A stretch of DNA of 64,000 bases from Ectopseudomonas chengduensis (GCF_900102635.1 NZ_FMZQ01000009.1:124001-188000), one strand, 5' to 3'; shown: positions 10,023 through 19,122, counted from the stretch's first letter. Program-made: numbers and translations. Notes: generated from the letters alone by a model not told the origin.

Positions 10023-11255
10023 ATGTCGATATCGCCACCTGTCACCGATCTGATCGAGCGCCTTTACCGCGATGAGTCGCGCCGTGTGCTCGCCACCCTG
10101 ATCCGCCTGCTGGGTGATTTCGACCTGGCCGAGGAGGCGCTGCACGAGGCGTTTCGCAGTGCGGTCGAGCAGTGGCCGCAAGGCGGTGTGCCGGACAACC
10201 CGCGTGCCTGGCTGGTCTCCGCCGGGCGCTTCAAGGCCATCGACAACCTGCGTCGGCAACGTCGCTTCCAGCCGTTGGACGAGCAGATCGAATTGCCTGA
10301 TGAGAGCGACGCCGAAGGCGGCGAACTGTTAGAGGACGACCGCCTGCGCCTGATTTTCACCTGCTGTCACCCGGCGCTGGCCAGCGATGCCCAGGTGGCA
10401 CTAACCCTGCGCGAGGTATGCGACCTGACCACCGAGGAGATCGCCCGCGCTTTCCTCTCCAGTCCTGCGACCCTGGCCCAGCGCATCGTGCGGGCCAAGG
10501 CGAAGATTCGCGATGCGCGCATTCCCTACGAAGTGCCGGGGCGCAGTGAGCTGCCCGAGCGGTTGGAGGCGGTGTTGCGGGTGGTTTACCTGGTGTTCAA
10601 CGAAGGCTACTTCGCCAGCTCGGGTGATTCGCTGACCCGCAGCCAGCTGTCCGACGAAGCGATTCGCCTGGGACGGCTACTGCTGGAGTTACTGCCCGAG
10701 CCGGAAGTGCAGGGGCTGCTGGCGTTGATGCTGCTGCACGAGTCGCGACGCGCTGCGCGCAGCGGCGTCGATGGCGAGGTGATTTTGCTGGAGGCCCAGG
10801 ATCGCAGCCTATGGAGTCGCGAGCTTATCGCCGAAGGCGAGGCGCTGGTGCTGCAGGCGCTGCACTCGCGGCGTTTCGGCCCCTACAGCCTGCAGGCGGC
10901 GATTGCCGCGGTGCATGCCGAGGCGGCCAGTCTGGAAGAAACCGATTGGGCGCAGATCGTCGGCCTGTATGACGAGCTGCTGCGTCTGAATCCGTCGCCT
11001 GTTATCGAGCTCAACCGCGCCGTGGCACTGGCCATGCGAGATGGCGAGCAGGCGGGGCTGGTGGAGATTGACCGATTGCTGGCTGCAGGCGAACTGGAGG
11101 GCTACCACCTGGCCCATGCGGCGCGGGCCGATCTGCTGCGTAGGCTTGGCCGGCGCGAGCAGGCAGTCGCTGCCTACCGCCAGGCCCTGGCGCTGGCGCA
11201 ACAGGGGCCGGATCGGCAGTTTCTGCAGAAAAGACTGGAAGAGCTGGGTGCCTAG
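10023..11255 (+). CDS. ECF sigma factor of the ECF42 type (TPR-like C-terminal extension)
   Basis: A protein of 410 residues, far longer than ordinary ECF sigma factors of about 180. Sigma region 2 lies near residues 10-80 (ending SAGRFKAIDNLRRQRRF), region 4 near 120-170 (TLREVCDLTTEEIARAFL and LAQRIVRAKAKIR). The remaining 240 residues form the helical extension of this group, with VYLVFNEGYFASSG, LMLLHESRRAAR and a TPR-like end. The start is the ATG at 10023 just after AGGAGAA; the frame is open further upstream but without a usable start signal. ECF42 genes usually sit beside a DGPF/YCII protein gene; none is visible here. Confidence 0.92.
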   Translation: MSISPPVTDLIERLYRDESRRVLATLIRLLGDFDLAEEALHEAFRSAVEQWPQGGVPDNPRAWLVSAGRFKAIDNLRRQRRFQPLDEQIELPDESDAEGGELLEDDRLRLIFTCCHPALASDAQVALTLREVCDLTTEEIARAFLSSPATLAQRIVRAKAKIRDARIPYEVPGRSELPERLEAVLRVVYLVFNEGYFASSGDSLTRSQLSDEAIRLGRLLLELLPEPEVQGLLALMLLHESRRAARSGVDGEVILLEAQDRSLWSRELIAEGEALVLQALHSRRFGPYSLQAAIAAVHAEAASLEETDWAQIVGLYDELLRLNPSPVIELNRAVALAMRDGEQAGLVEIDRLLAAGELEGYHLAHAARADLLRRLGRREQAVAAYRQALALAQQGPDRQFLQKRLEELGA

Positions 11256-11290
11256 CCCCTGTATCCGTAGCCCGGATGCAGGGGCTGCAC

Positions 11291-11353
11291 GTAGGGCGTG
11301 CTGCGCGCACCAGCAATATTGTGCGCGCATGAGGTGCGCACGGCGCACCCTAC
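11291..11353. repeat. Imperfect inverted repeat (extragenic palindrome)
   Basis: Left arm GTAGGGCGTGCTGCGCGCAC at 11291-11310 pairs imperfectly with 11334-11353, which ends GCGCACCCTAC. It fills the 110-bp gap between the convergent sigma factor and rapA genes and may act as a shared terminator. Confidence 0.75.
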
Positions 11354-11365
11354 AGAGGGGCGTGC

Positions 11366-14209
11366 TTAGCCTGCCACCAATACGCGAATCGCTTCCAGGC
11401 GCAGGGCGGCCTTGTCGAACATCGCCAGGCTCTGTTCGCGCTGCTCGCGCAGGGCGTCGATCTCGCTGTCACGCACGCTCGGGTTGACCGCGCGCAGGGC
11501 GACCAGGCGCGCCAGTTCCTCGTCCAGTTCAGCGATCAGGCGACGCTTGGCCTCACTCACGCGCTCGACATGGCGCGGCATGACCTTGGCTTCAGCGTCG
11601 TTGATCTGCTTGGCCAGCACGTCGCGCTGGGCCTGGACGAACTTGTTGGCGCTGGCCCGTGGCACGCTTTCCAGCTGGTCGTTGAGGGTTTCGAAGCCGA
11701 CCTTGGCGGCCAGGTCATTGCCGTTGGCGTCGAACAGGCAACGCAGTGCCGCCGGTGGCAGGAAGCGCCCCAGTTGCAGTTTGCGCGGGCCGACCACTTC
11801 GCTGACGTAGAGCAGCTCCAGCAGCACGGTGCCGGGCTTGAGCGCCTTGTTCTTGATCAGTGCGACGGCGGTGTTGCCCATCGAGCCGGACAGCACCAGG
11901 TCCATGCCGCCCTGCACCATGGGGTGTTCCCAGGTGAGGAACTGCATGTCCTCGCGGGCCAGGGCCTGCTCGCGGTCGTAGGTAATGGTCACCGCCTCGT
12001 CGTCGCCCAGGGGGAAGCTGGCGTCCAGCATCTTCTCGCTGGGGCGCAGGATCAGGGCGTTGTCGGAGTGGTCTTCGCTGTCGATGCCGAAGGCGTTGAA
12101 CAGCTCTTCCATGTAGATCGGCAGGGTGAACTGGTCGTCCTGCTCGTGGATGGCCTCGACCAGCGCTTCACCTTCACCGGCACCGCCTGAGTTCAGCTCC
12201 AGCAGGCGGTCGCGACCGCTGTGCAGCTCGCCTTCCAGGCGCAGGCGCTCGGCGGTGGCTTCGTCCACCAGTTGCTGCCACTGGCCGTCGTCACCGTTCT
12301 CCAGCAGCGGCAGCAGGCGCGGGCCAAACTGGTGCTGCAGGGCGTTGCCGGTGGGGCAGGTGGCGAGGAAGGCGTTCAGCGCCTGGTGGTACCACTGGAA
12401 CAGACGCTCCTGCGGGCTGTTCTCCAGGTACGGCACGTGCAGCTGGATGCGATGTTTCTGGCCGATACGGTCGAGACGGCCAATGCGCTGTTCCAGCAGG
12501 TCCGGGTGTGCCGGCAGGTCGAACAGCACCAGGTGATGGGCGAACTGGAAGTTGCGGCCTTCGGAGCCGATTTCCGAGCAGATCAGCACCTGCGCGCCGA
12601 ATTCCTCGTCGGCGAAGTAGGCGGCGGCACGGTCGCGCTCGAGGATGCTCATGCCTTCATGGAACACCGTGGCCGGGATGCCGGAGCGCACGCGCAGGGC
12701 GTCTTCCAGATCCAGCGCGGTCTCGGCGTGGGCACAGATCACCAGCACCTTGAATTTCTTCAGCATCTTCAGGGTGTCGATCAGCCATTCGACGCGCGGG
12801 TCGATGCGCCACCAGCGTTGCTCTTCGTCGATATCGTCCTGTGCCTGGTAGCTGACTTCCGGGTACAGCTCGGCATGCTCGCCGACCGGCAGCTCCAGGT
12901 ATTCGTCCGGACTCGGCAGCGGGTAGTGGTGCAGCTCGCGCTCAGGGAAACCCTGTACGGCGGCGCGGGTGTTGCGAAACAGCAGGCGGCCGGTACCGTG
13001 GCGATCCAACAGCTCGCGTACCAGGCGGGCGCGTGCTTCTTCGTCGCCGCCGTCGATGGCGTCCAGCAGTTCGCGACCTTCATCACCGAGGAAGCCGCCG
13101 ATGGCGTCGCGCGCCTGGGAGCTGAGCTTGCCCTGGTCGAGCAGCTCCTGCACCGCTTCGGCCACCGGGCGGTACTGGCTGCTTTCGGCGCGGAAGGCTT
13201 GCAGATCATGGAAGCGATTGGGGTCGAGCAGGCGCAGACGGGCGAAGTGGCTGTCCTGGCCGAGCTGTTCCGGGGTGGCGGTGAGCAGCAGCACGCCGGG
13301 GATGACCTCGGCCAGTTGCTCGACCAGCGAGTATTCGGCGCTGGCCTGCTCCGGGTGCCAGACCAGGTGGTGGGCTTCGTCGACCACCAGCAGGTCCCAG
13401 CCGGCGGCGAACAGCGCGTCCTGGGCCTTTTCGTCGTCCTTCAGCCACTCCAGGGCGACCAGCGCCAGCTGGCAATCCTCGAAGGGGTTGCTGGCGTCGC
13501 TTTCCATGAAACGCTCGGCGTCGAACAGGGCGACGTCGAGGTTGAAACGCCGGCGCATTTCCACCAGCCACTGGTGTTGCAGGTTTTCCGGCACCAGGAT
13601 CAGCACGCGGCTGGCGCGACCGGAGAGCAGCTGGCGATGAATCACTAGGCCGGCTTCGATGGTCTTGCCCAGGCCCACTTCGTCGGCCAGCAGTACGCGC
13701 GGGGCGATGCGGTCAGCCACTTCACGGGCGATGTGCAACTGGTGAGCGATCGGTTGCGCGCGGGCGCCGCTGAGGCCCCAGAGGGACGACTGCAGCAGGC
13801 GGCTGTTGTGTTCGAGGCTGTGGTAACGCAGGGCGAACCAGGCCAGCGGGTCGATCTGGCCGGCGAACAGGCGGTCGCTGGCCAGGCGGAACTGGATGAA
13901 GTTCGACAGCTGAGTTTCCGGCATGGTCACCGGTTTATGCTGGGCATCGAGGCCGTGGTAGACCAGCAGGCCGTCGACGTCCTCGACTTCCTGCACGGTG
14001 AGCTTCCAACCCTCGAAATGGGTGATCTCGTCACCCGGGGCGAAGCGTACACGGGTCAACGGGGCATTGCGCGTAGCGTACTGGCGGGTTTCGCCGGTGG
14101 CCGGGTAGAGCACGGTGAGCAGGCGGCCGTCCTCGGCGAGGATGGTTCCCAGACCCAATTCCGCTTCGCTGTCACTGATCCAGCGTTGCCCCGGTTGATA
14201 TTGCGCCAT
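11366..14209 (-). CDS. rapA: RNA polymerase-associated ATPase RapA
   Basis: SWI2/SNF2 ATPase that binds RNA polymerase and helps recycle it after transcription. It is 947 residues, the usual Pseudomonas length. The N-terminal tudor-like domains precede the helicase core: Walker A in [15 protein letters not shown] near residue 176, the DEAH box in [10 protein letters not shown] near residue 277, and the C-terminal helicase motif [13 protein letters not shown] near residue 578. A long helical C-terminal part completes it. It starts at [19 protein letters not shown]. The order rapA - small ORF - alkB - phrS matches P. aeruginosa. Confidence 0.97.
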   Translation of the reverse strand: MAQYQPGQRWISDSEAELGLGTILAEDGRLLTVLYPATGETRQYATRNAPLTRVRFAPGDEITHFEGWKLTVQEVEDVDGLLVYHGLDAQHKPVTMPETQLSNFIQFRLASDRLFAGQIDPLAWFALRYHSLEHNSRLLQSSLWGLSGARAQPIAHQLHIAREVADRIAPRVLLADEVGLGKTIEAGLVIHRQLLSGRASRVLILVPENLQHQWLVEMRRRFNLDVALFDAERFMESDASNPFEDCQLALVALEWLKDDEKAQDALFAAGWDLLVVDEAHHLVWHPEQASAEYSLVEQLAEVIPGVLLLTATPEQLGQDSHFARLRLLDPNRFHDLQAFRAESSQYRPVAEAVQELLDQGKLSSQARDAIGGFLGDEGRELLDAIDGGDEEARARLVRELLDRHGTGRLLFRNTRAAVQGFPERELHHYPLPSPDEYLELPVGEHAELYPEVSYQAQDDIDEEQRWWRIDPRVEWLIDTLKMLKKFKVLVICAHAETALDLEDALRVRSGIPATVFHEGMSILERDRAAAYFADEEFGAQVLICSEIGSEGRNFQFAHHLVLFDLPAHPDLLEQRIGRLDRIGQKHRIQLHVPYLENSPQERLFQWYHQALNAFLATCPTGNALQHQFGPRLLPLLENGDDGQWQQLVDEATAERLRLEGELHSGRDRLLELNSGGAGEGEALVEAIHEQDDQFTLPIYMEELFNAFGIDSEDHSDNALILRPSEKMLDASFPLGDDEAVTITYDREQALAREDMQFLTWEHPMVQGGMDLVLSGSMGNTAVALIKNKALKPGTVLLELLYVSEVVGPRKLQLGRFLPPAALRCLFDANGNDLAAKVGFETLNDQLESVPRASANKFVQAQRDVLAKQINDAEAKVMPRHVERVSEAKRRLIAELDEELARLVALRAVNPSVRDSEIDALREQREQSLAMFDKAALRLEAIRVLVAG

Positions 14210-14375
14210 GCCTGTCTGTCTCCCGCGTGAAAAAGCCGGCTATGGTAACGGATGCAGCGCCACGGCCAAAGCGGTCATGGCACTATTGCCGTGCGGCTTA
14301 GTCAAAAGTGTAGCGAGCACCGGCTAAAGTCGCGGCTCACGGGGCCGACAGCCTGACCAAAGGAGGTGCTGCAAC

Positions 14376-14669
14376 GTGCTACCGCCTATCCCCCATAGCC
14401 TGGTGCCGGTCACTGCCTCGCAGGATGTGATCAAGCCCAAGCCCGAGATTCCTCCGGTGACCCCGGCCGAAGGCAGCGCCAAGGAAAGTGCGCTTAGCCT
14501 CGACAAGCGCCATCCACAGGAAACCGAGGAGCTGCTGCGCGAAGAACAGCGCCGCCGCCAGCGGCGTGGCTACACCCCCGAGCAACTGGCTGAGGCCGAG
14601 CCGGAAGAGGTGGAGCAGGCGCTGGGCGATCTGCCCCGGCAGGGGCTGTGGGTAGACGTTGAAGTCTGA
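14376..14669 (+). CDS. Conserved hypothetical protein upstream of alkB
   Basis: Protein of 97 residues starting at a GTG preceded by AAAGGAGGTG, a very strong ribosome-binding site. It has a proline-rich first third (PKPEIPPVTPAE) and a highly charged central helix (ETEELLREEQRRRQRRGYTPEQLAEAEPEEVEQAL). No signal peptide or membrane segment is seen. It corresponds by position to the hypothetical gene between rapA and alkB in P. aeruginosa. No function can be assigned. Confidence 0.8.
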   Translation: MLPPIPHSLVPVTASQDVIKPKPEIPPVTPAEGSAKESALSLDKRHPQETEELLREEQRRRQRRGYTPEQLAEAEPEEVEQALGDLPRQGLWVDVEV

Positions 14670-14703
14670 GACACTCTTTTCATTCTCTTGCGCATAGATT
14701 GTC

Positions 14704-15303
14704 ATGCTGTTCGCCGACCCCTTGCCCGCACTCGCCGATGCCGAGCTGGATTATCTGCCCGGCTGGGTCGACCCCGCGCTCGCCGATAACTGGCTGCATA
14801 TGCTGGTCGAGCAGACGCCCTGGCAGCAGCCGGAGTTGTTCATCCACGGCCGTTACCACCGCACGCCACGGCTGACGGCCTGGTATGGCGACCCCGAGGC
14901 GCGTTACCGCTATTCCGGGAAGATCCACGAGCCCTTGCCCTGGACGCCGCTGTTGAACGAGATTCGCCAACGGATCGAGAAAGAAGTCGGGCAATCGCTC
15001 AATGCCGTGCTGCTCAATCATTACCGCGACGGCCAGGACTCCATGGGCTGGCACAGCGATGCCGAGCCGGAACTGGGGCGCAATCCGCTGATCGCTTCGC
15101 TCAACCTCGGCGGCAGCCGGCGTTTCGATCTGCGCCGGGTTGGCAGCACGCGCATCGAACATTCGTTGACGCTGGAGCATGCTTCGCTACTGGTCATGCG
15201 CGGGCCGACCCAGCATCATTGGCAGCACCAAGTGGCAAAGACGCGCCAAGCCTGCGCGCCACGCCTGAACCTGACCTTTCGCCTGATCCGGTTTCCGCTA
15301 TGA
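14704..15303 (+). CDS. alkB: AlkB-like 2-oxoglutarate/Fe(II) dioxygenase
   Basis: Repairs alkylated bases (1-methyladenine, 3-methylcytosine) in nucleic acids by oxidative demethylation. It has 199 residues. The iron ligands are His117 and Asp119 in GWHSDAEPELG and His175 in HHWQHQV; the 2-oxoglutarate-binding arginines are in RLNLTFR at 187-193. NHYRDG near residue 105 and the SRRFDLR nucleotide-recognition loop make it closer to the AlkB2/3 type than to E. coli AlkB. The stop overlaps the next start as ATGA. Confidence 0.92.
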   Translation: MLFADPLPALADAELDYLPGWVDPALADNWLHMLVEQTPWQQPELFIHGRYHRTPRLTAWYGDPEARYRYSGKIHEPLPWTPLLNEIRQRIEKEVGQSLNAVLLNHYRDGQDSMGWHSDAEPELGRNPLIASLNLGGSRRFDLRRVGSTRIEHSLTLEHASLLVMRGPTQHHWQHQVAKTRQACAPRLNLTFRLIRFPL

Positions 15304-15461
15304 GCAATGACGACAAGCTGATCGATTTCGCCGCCGAGCGCGACAAGCGTATCCACGATCTCAACGACAAGCGCCTCAACGAGATGCGCCAGGTTTTCGA
15401 GCAGGTGTTGCCGATCGGCAAGGCCAAGAAGAAGTCCAAGAGCAAACCCAAGAAACGCTGA
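15300..15461 (+). CDS. Short lysine-rich conserved protein
   Basis: A 53-residue protein coupled to alkB by an ATGA overlap. The N-terminal two thirds (DKLIDFAAERDKRIHDLNDK) looks like one amphipathic helix; the last dozen residues are nearly all lysine, serine and proline (KKKSKSKPKKR), suggesting nucleic-acid contact. The frame is open upstream inside alkB, but the overlap start at 15300 is the natural one. Function unknown. Confidence 0.75.
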   Translation: MSNDDKLIDFAAERDKRIHDLNDKRLNEMRQVFEQVLPIGKAKKKSKSKPKKR

Positions 15462-15581
15462 AACTCCCGCGGTTCAATCGTTGTGCATGGCTGCCAGGCT
15501 GTGCTTCGCGCCTCGTACCCTCTCGATTTCTTGACCTGCGTCAGTATTCCCGCAGGCCCGCTCGCGCCTGCTCGTCGGCCA

Positions 15582-15595
15582 TTGACCCAGATCAA
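15582..15595 (+). promoter_or_regulatory. Anr/FNR box upstream of phrS/ccoM
   Basis: TTGACCCAGATCAA matches the FNR/Anr consensus TTGAT-N4-ATCAA at nine of ten defined bases. A class II promoter centred 41.5 bp downstream would start transcription near 15630, just after GATAAC at 15614-15619, which can serve as a -10. This predicts oxygen-limited expression of the small gene below. Confidence 0.85.
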
Positions 15596-15661
15596 TTTTC
15601 CCGCCGCCAGCGCTGATAACGTGAAGCCATCCCAGACAGACAGGCACAACAGGAGGCAGCC

Positions 15662-15778
15662 ATGTTCGTCGATACAGTGGTTCTCGCCGGAGTCGGCACC
15701 GTACTTCTGATGGTCGCGTTCTTCGGGGGTGTTGGTTACTTCATCTGGAAGGATGCGCACAAGCGCAAGCAGAGCTGA
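15662..15778 (+). CDS. ccoM: CcoM-like small single-helix membrane protein
   Basis: A 38-residue protein preceded by AGGAGGCAGCC. It reads MFVDTVVLAG, then one hydrophobic helix through GYFIW, then a basic cytoplasmic tail KDAHKRKQS. This layout matches CcoM, the small subunit that stabilises the cbb3-type cytochrome c oxidase of P. stutzeri, and the peptide frame inside P. aeruginosa PhrS. An oxygen-limitation promoter fits a role with cbb3 oxidase. The CcoM identity rests on remembered similarity and architecture. Confidence 0.75.
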   Translation: MFVDTVVLAGVGTVLLMVAFFGGVGYFIWKDAHKRKQS

Positions 15779-15811
15779 TCCTTCCAGTTCAATGGGCACG
15801 CAAGGCAATTC

Positions 15812-15836
15812 GGGCGACTTCGGTCGCCCTTTTTTT
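15812..15836 (+). terminator. Rho-independent terminator of phrS/ccoM
   Basis: Stem GGGCGAC at 15812-15818 pairs with GTCGCCC at 15823-15829 around a TTCG tetraloop, followed by seven T residues. It is a textbook intrinsic terminator and typical of Hfq-dependent sRNAs. Confidence 0.95.
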
Positions 15837-15885
15837 ATTTGCGCGTTGCCCACCTGAGGTCGCAGCACCTTCTGGACATAAATGC

Positions 15886-15929
15886 TTAGCTAGCTAATAA
15901 TTGAGTTTCGCACGGAGGCGCAACTCAAT
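15886..15929. promoter_or_regulatory. Candidate operator region of the efflux operon
   Basis: A perfect 12-bp palindrome TTAGCTAGCTAA lies at 15886-15897, followed by an inverted repeat ATTGAGTT (15900-15907) and AACTCAAT (15922-15929). They occupy the gap between the phrS terminator and the FUSC gene at 15974. The first resembles operators of MarR-family repressors of efflux pumps; no such regulator is adjacent. Confidence 0.55.
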
Positions 15930-15973
15930 CGCTACAGCTATGTTCAGGGCTGAGATTCTTTCAGGTAGCCATC

Positions 15974-17962
15974 GTGCGTGATTCCTTGCTGGCGTTTCTC
16001 GCGCCAAGCTCGCAAGCCGTTCAATTTGCCATCAAGACCCTGCTCGGCGGTGGTCTGGCGCTGTGGTGCGCGCTGCGTTTCGGCCTGGAGCAGCCGCAGT
16101 GGGCGCTGATGACCGCGTTCATCGTCGCCCAGCCGCTGTCTGGCATGGTCGTGCAGAAGGGCCTGGCACGGCTGCTCGGCACGCTGGTCGGCACCTTCAT
16201 GGCCGTGGTGATGATGGGGCTGTTCGCCCAGGCGCCGCTGCTGTTCATACTGGCGTTCGCCTTGTGGTTGGCGTTGTGTACAGCGTCCTCGACCATGTTG
16301 CGCAGCGCCTGGTCGTACTCCTTCGTGCTGGCCGGCTACACCGTGGCGATCATCGCCTTGCCGGCCATCGGCAAGCCGCATGTGGTATTCGATGAAGCCA
16401 TCGCCCGCTGCACGGAAATCTGTCTGGGCATCATCTGCGCCACCCTGAGCAGCGCTTTGCTCTGGCCGCAGCGCGTCGAGCGGCAACTGGCGCAGCAGGC
16501 GCGCAATGCCTGGCAGGCCGGCGTTGCGGCTTCGCGCCAGGCGCTGGCGGGTGAGGCTGATTCGCGACAGGGCTTGCTGGAGGTGCTGGCGCGTATCGTC
16601 GCCGTCGACGCCCAGCGCGAGCACGCCTGGTTTGAGGGTGCCCGTGGTCGCCAGCGTGCCGTGGCGTTGCGGGTGTTGAGTCGTGATCTGCTCGGCATGC
16701 TGCGTCTGGCTCGTGGGGTGGCGCGGCAGTGGCGGCAACTGAGCGGTGTCGAGGCGCAGGCGGTCGCGCCCTGGTTGCAGGTGGTGGACGAGCGCCTGCA
16801 GCAGGCGCAGCCAGAAAGCTTGTTGGAATTGGTCGAGCAACTGCGCCATGCGGCGCAGGACGAAGAATTGAGCGGTGGCCAGCAGCTGTGCCTGGAACGC
16901 TTGATGGTGCTGCTGTTGCGTGTCGAGGATGCCAGTCGTGCCTTGCTCGCAGTCGAGGAGGGCAGAGCACCGGCCGATGCGCCGCGCGCCTTGTCCTGGC
17001 ACTACGATTGGCAGACTGCGCTGGTGTATGGCTCGCGCAGCGCGCTGACCTTCCTGGTTCTGGCTGCATTCTGGCTGGCCACTGGCTGGACCCACGCCAC
17101 CGGCGCGCTGCTGCTGGCCTGCGTGGTGTGCAGCCTGTTCGCCCGGCTCGAAGCGGCGCCGCAGATCGGCATGATGTTTCTGCGCGGCATCTTCTATGCG
17201 CTGCCAGTGGCGTTCTTCGTGGGTCAGATTCTGATGCCGCAGATCGACGGTTTCGTGATGCTCTGCATGGTGCTGGGCGTGCCGCTGTTCTTCGGTGTGT
17301 TGGGCATGGCCAAGCCAGCGACGGCTGCGACCTCGACCTCGTTTTGCCTGCACTTCATCGTGCTCTGCCTGCCGGCACCGGGTGTCGGCTACAACGTCGA
17401 GTTCTTCCTCAATGAGGCGCCAGGCATGCTGATAGGCGTGGGTTGTGCGGTGATGGCTTTCAAGCTGGTGGTGCTGCGCAATCCGGTCTGGCATGGCCGG
17501 CGCCTGATGCAGGCGATCCTGACCGACCTCGGGCGCCTGACCCGTCGCGACCTGGGCCGCGCCGAAAACTGGTTCGGCGGGCGCATGGCTGATCGTCTGC
17601 TGCAGTTGGCGCGGCATTATCCGGCGCGGCCGGATCAGGCGCGCAGCCGCTGGGACGATGGCGTGGCTGGCCTTGATCTGGGCGACGAGTTGCTGCACCT
17701 GCGCAAGTGCCTGGCCAATGCCGATGCCGGCCTGGCAAGGTCGCAGCAGCGTTTCCTGGAACACCTCGATGACGCGCTGGAGCGTGGCCCCGCTCCAGGG
17801 CGTGAAGACGATCTGAACGCAGCGGTGGCCGAATTGCAGGAGGCCCTGCGCGCCTGCACGCCCAGCATCGACAAGCGCCTGGCCGAGGCGGCGCTATTGC
17901 AGCTGCAGAGCGGCTGGCGTCATTGGTGTCACGTGAAAGGGGAGGCCCATGGGCTTACATGA
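15974..17962 (+). CDS. FUSC-family (AaeB-like) efflux pump membrane subunit
   Basis: Inner-membrane protein of 662 residues with two blocks of hydrophobic helices (about residues 15-170 and 345-500), each followed by a soluble helical segment, the layout of AaeB and related aromatic carboxylic acid exporters. The start is a GTG (VRDSLLAFLAPSSQAVQFAIK). It overlaps the DUF1656 gene by 14 bp and is followed by an HlyD-type adaptor, so FUSC-DUF1656-HlyD forms one operon. Substrate is inferred only from family: p-hydroxybenzoate-like acids. Confidence 0.9.
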   Translation: MRDSLLAFLAPSSQAVQFAIKTLLGGGLALWCALRFGLEQPQWALMTAFIVAQPLSGMVVQKGLARLLGTLVGTFMAVVMMGLFAQAPLLFILAFALWLALCTASSTMLRSAWSYSFVLAGYTVAIIALPAIGKPHVVFDEAIARCTEICLGIICATLSSALLWPQRVERQLAQQARNAWQAGVAASRQALAGEADSRQGLLEVLARIVAVDAQREHAWFEGARGRQRAVALRVLSRDLLGMLRLARGVARQWRQLSGVEAQAVAPWLQVVDERLQQAQPESLLELVEQLRHAAQDEELSGGQQLCLERLMVLLLRVEDASRALLAVEEGRAPADAPRALSWHYDWQTALVYGSRSALTFLVLAAFWLATGWTHATGALLLACVVCSLFARLEAAPQIGMMFLRGIFYALPVAFFVGQILMPQIDGFVMLCMVLGVPLFFGVLGMAKPATAATSTSFCLHFIVLCLPAPGVGYNVEFFLNEAPGMLIGVGCAVMAFKLVVLRNPVWHGRRLMQAILTDLGRLTRRDLGRAENWFGGRMADRLLQLARHYPARPDQARSRWDDGVAGLDLGDELLHLRKCLANADAGLARSQQRFLEHLDDALERGPAPGREDDLNAAVAELQEALRACTPSIDKRLAEAALLQLQSGWRHWCHVKGEAHGLT

Positions 17963-18152
17963 ATGGTCGCTGGGTGGCGTATTGCTGAGCCCGATGGCGG
18001 CCTACGCGGTATTGGCGCTGTTGCTGACTGGCGTGTTGCGCCTGGGCTTGCAGCGCATAGGGTTGTCGCGCTGGATCTGGCACGAAGCCCTGTTCGATTG
18101 TGCCTTGTATGTCTGTGTCCTAGCGGCCGTGATTGCCGTGCTGGGGCGGTAA
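17949..18152 (+). CDS. DUF1656 small membrane protein (AaeX-like)
   Basis: A 67-residue protein with two hydrophobic helices (about 15-31 and 46-65) and the DUF1656 pattern of an N-terminal aromatic segment followed by GVLLSPMAAYAVLALLLTG. Such proteins accompany FUSC and HlyD subunits in aae-type efflux operons; a direct function is not established. Translationally coupled to the FUSC gene by overlap; the adaptor gene begins 11 bp after it. Confidence 0.88.
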   Translation: MGLHEWSLGGVLLSPMAAYAVLALLLTGVLRLGLQRIGLSRWIWHEALFDCALYVCVLAAVIAVLGR

Positions 18153-18163
18153 GGAGAGAAAGC

Positions 18164-19015
18164 ATGCGTTCGACCATTCGAGTCGGCATCACCCTGGCCA
18201 TGGTGGTGGCGGCGATCTTCGCCGGCTCCTGGATCTGGCAGCACTATATGTACTCGCCCTGGACGCGCGACGCCCGCGTGCGCGCCGACGTAGTGACCAT
18301 CGCCCCGGACGTGTCCGGCTGGGTGGTCGAGCTCAAGGTGCGCGACAACCAGCAGGTCAAGGCAGGTGATCTGCTGATGAGCATCGACCGCGACCGCTAT
18401 CAAGCGGCGGTGGAGAAGGCCAAGGCGGTGGTGGACATTCGCCGCCAGCAGTTGAGCCTGCGCGAGCACGAGGCTTCGCGCCGCTCGCGCCTGGGTGCCC
18501 AAGCAATCAGCGCCGAGCTGCTGGAAAACGCGCAGATCAATGCCGAGATGGCGCGCAGCGAATACCGCGAGGCGCAGGCCGATCTACGTGTGGCCGAGCT
18601 GAATCTGGCGCGCAGCGAAGTGCATGCCCCGCGCGATGGGCAGATTACCAACCTGGTGCTGGCGCAGGGCAACTACGTGAATGCCGGGCAGGCGGTGATG
18701 GCGCTGGTCGATACCCAGTCGTTCTACGTACAGGCGTATTTCGAGGAGACCAAGCTGCCGCGCATTCAGGTCGGCGCGCCGGTGGAGGTCTGGTTGATGG
18801 GCGGGGATCAGCAGATTCGCGGCGAGGTGGACAGCATCAGCCGCGGCATCACCGACCGCAACGCCAGCCCGGACGGGCAGTTGCTGGCCGATGTCGAGCC
18901 GACCTTCAACTGGGTGCGCCTGGCGCAGCGTATTCCGGTACGGATCAGGTTGGATGAGGTACCCGAGGGTTTGGTGCTGAGTGCTGGCATGACTGCCAGT
19001 GTAAGGGTGGAGTAG
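18164..19015 (+). CDS. HlyD/AaeA-type membrane fusion protein
   Basis: Periplasmic adaptor linking the FUSC pump to an outer-membrane channel. It has 283 residues, an N-terminal signal anchor (residues 5-24), a biotinyl-lipoyl half-motif (VSGWVVELKVRDNQQVKAGD), a helical hairpin (about 85-140) and the second lipoyl half (VHAPRDGQITNLVLAQGNYV). The ATG at 18164 follows AAGGAGAGAAAGC; the frame is open further upstream within DUF1656 but that part is out of frame with any real protein. No TolC-like gene is nearby. Confidence 0.9.
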   Translation: MRSTIRVGITLAMVVAAIFAGSWIWQHYMYSPWTRDARVRADVVTIAPDVSGWVVELKVRDNQQVKAGDLLMSIDRDRYQAAVEKAKAVVDIRRQQLSLREHEASRRSRLGAQAISAELLENAQINAEMARSEYREAQADLRVAELNLARSEVHAPRDGQITNLVLAQGNYVNAGQAVMALVDTQSFYVQAYFEETKLPRIQVGAPVEVWLMGGDQQIRGEVDSISRGITDRNASPDGQLLADVEPTFNWVRLAQRIPVRIRLDEVPEGLVLSAGMTASVRVE

Positions 19016-19029
19016 GGCGGTTCTGACTG

Positions 19030-19114
19030 GTAGGAGCCGCGCCTCGCGGCGAATGGCTCAGGCAACGTCGATAATGAGTTGAACCCACTATTCGCCCCGG
19101 GGCGGGGCTCCTAC
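19030..19114. repeat. REP-type inverted repeat pair
   Basis: Left arm 19030-19053 (GTAGGAGCCGCGCCTCGCGG...) and right arm 19091-19114 (...GGCGGGGCTCCTAC) are imperfect reverse complements with a 37-bp spacer. It sits between convergent efflux and codA genes. Confidence 0.8.
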
Positions 19115-19122
19115 ACATTGTG

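Larger units (their letters stand above)
15627..15836 (+). ncRNA. phrS: PhrS-type small RNA (also mRNA for CcoM-like peptide)
   Basis: Predicted transcript from the Anr-dependent promoter to a strong intrinsic terminator, about 205-210 nt. In P. aeruginosa the Anr-controlled, Hfq-binding sRNA PhrS (about 213 nt) lies next to alkB and contains a 37-codon ORF; position, Anr box, ORF and length all agree here. PhrS stimulates pqsR translation in P. aeruginosa; whether that target exists in this organism cannot be told from the window. The 5' end is inferred, not seen. Confidence 0.75.

Noticed and set aside
12221..13648. Plus-strand open frame opposite rapA
   Set aside because: Antisense shadow of rapA with no recognisable domain.
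15944..17764. Minus-strand frame of 606 codons opposite the FUSC gene
   Set aside because: Antisense shadow rich in Gln, His and Arg; the plus-strand membrane protein is clear.
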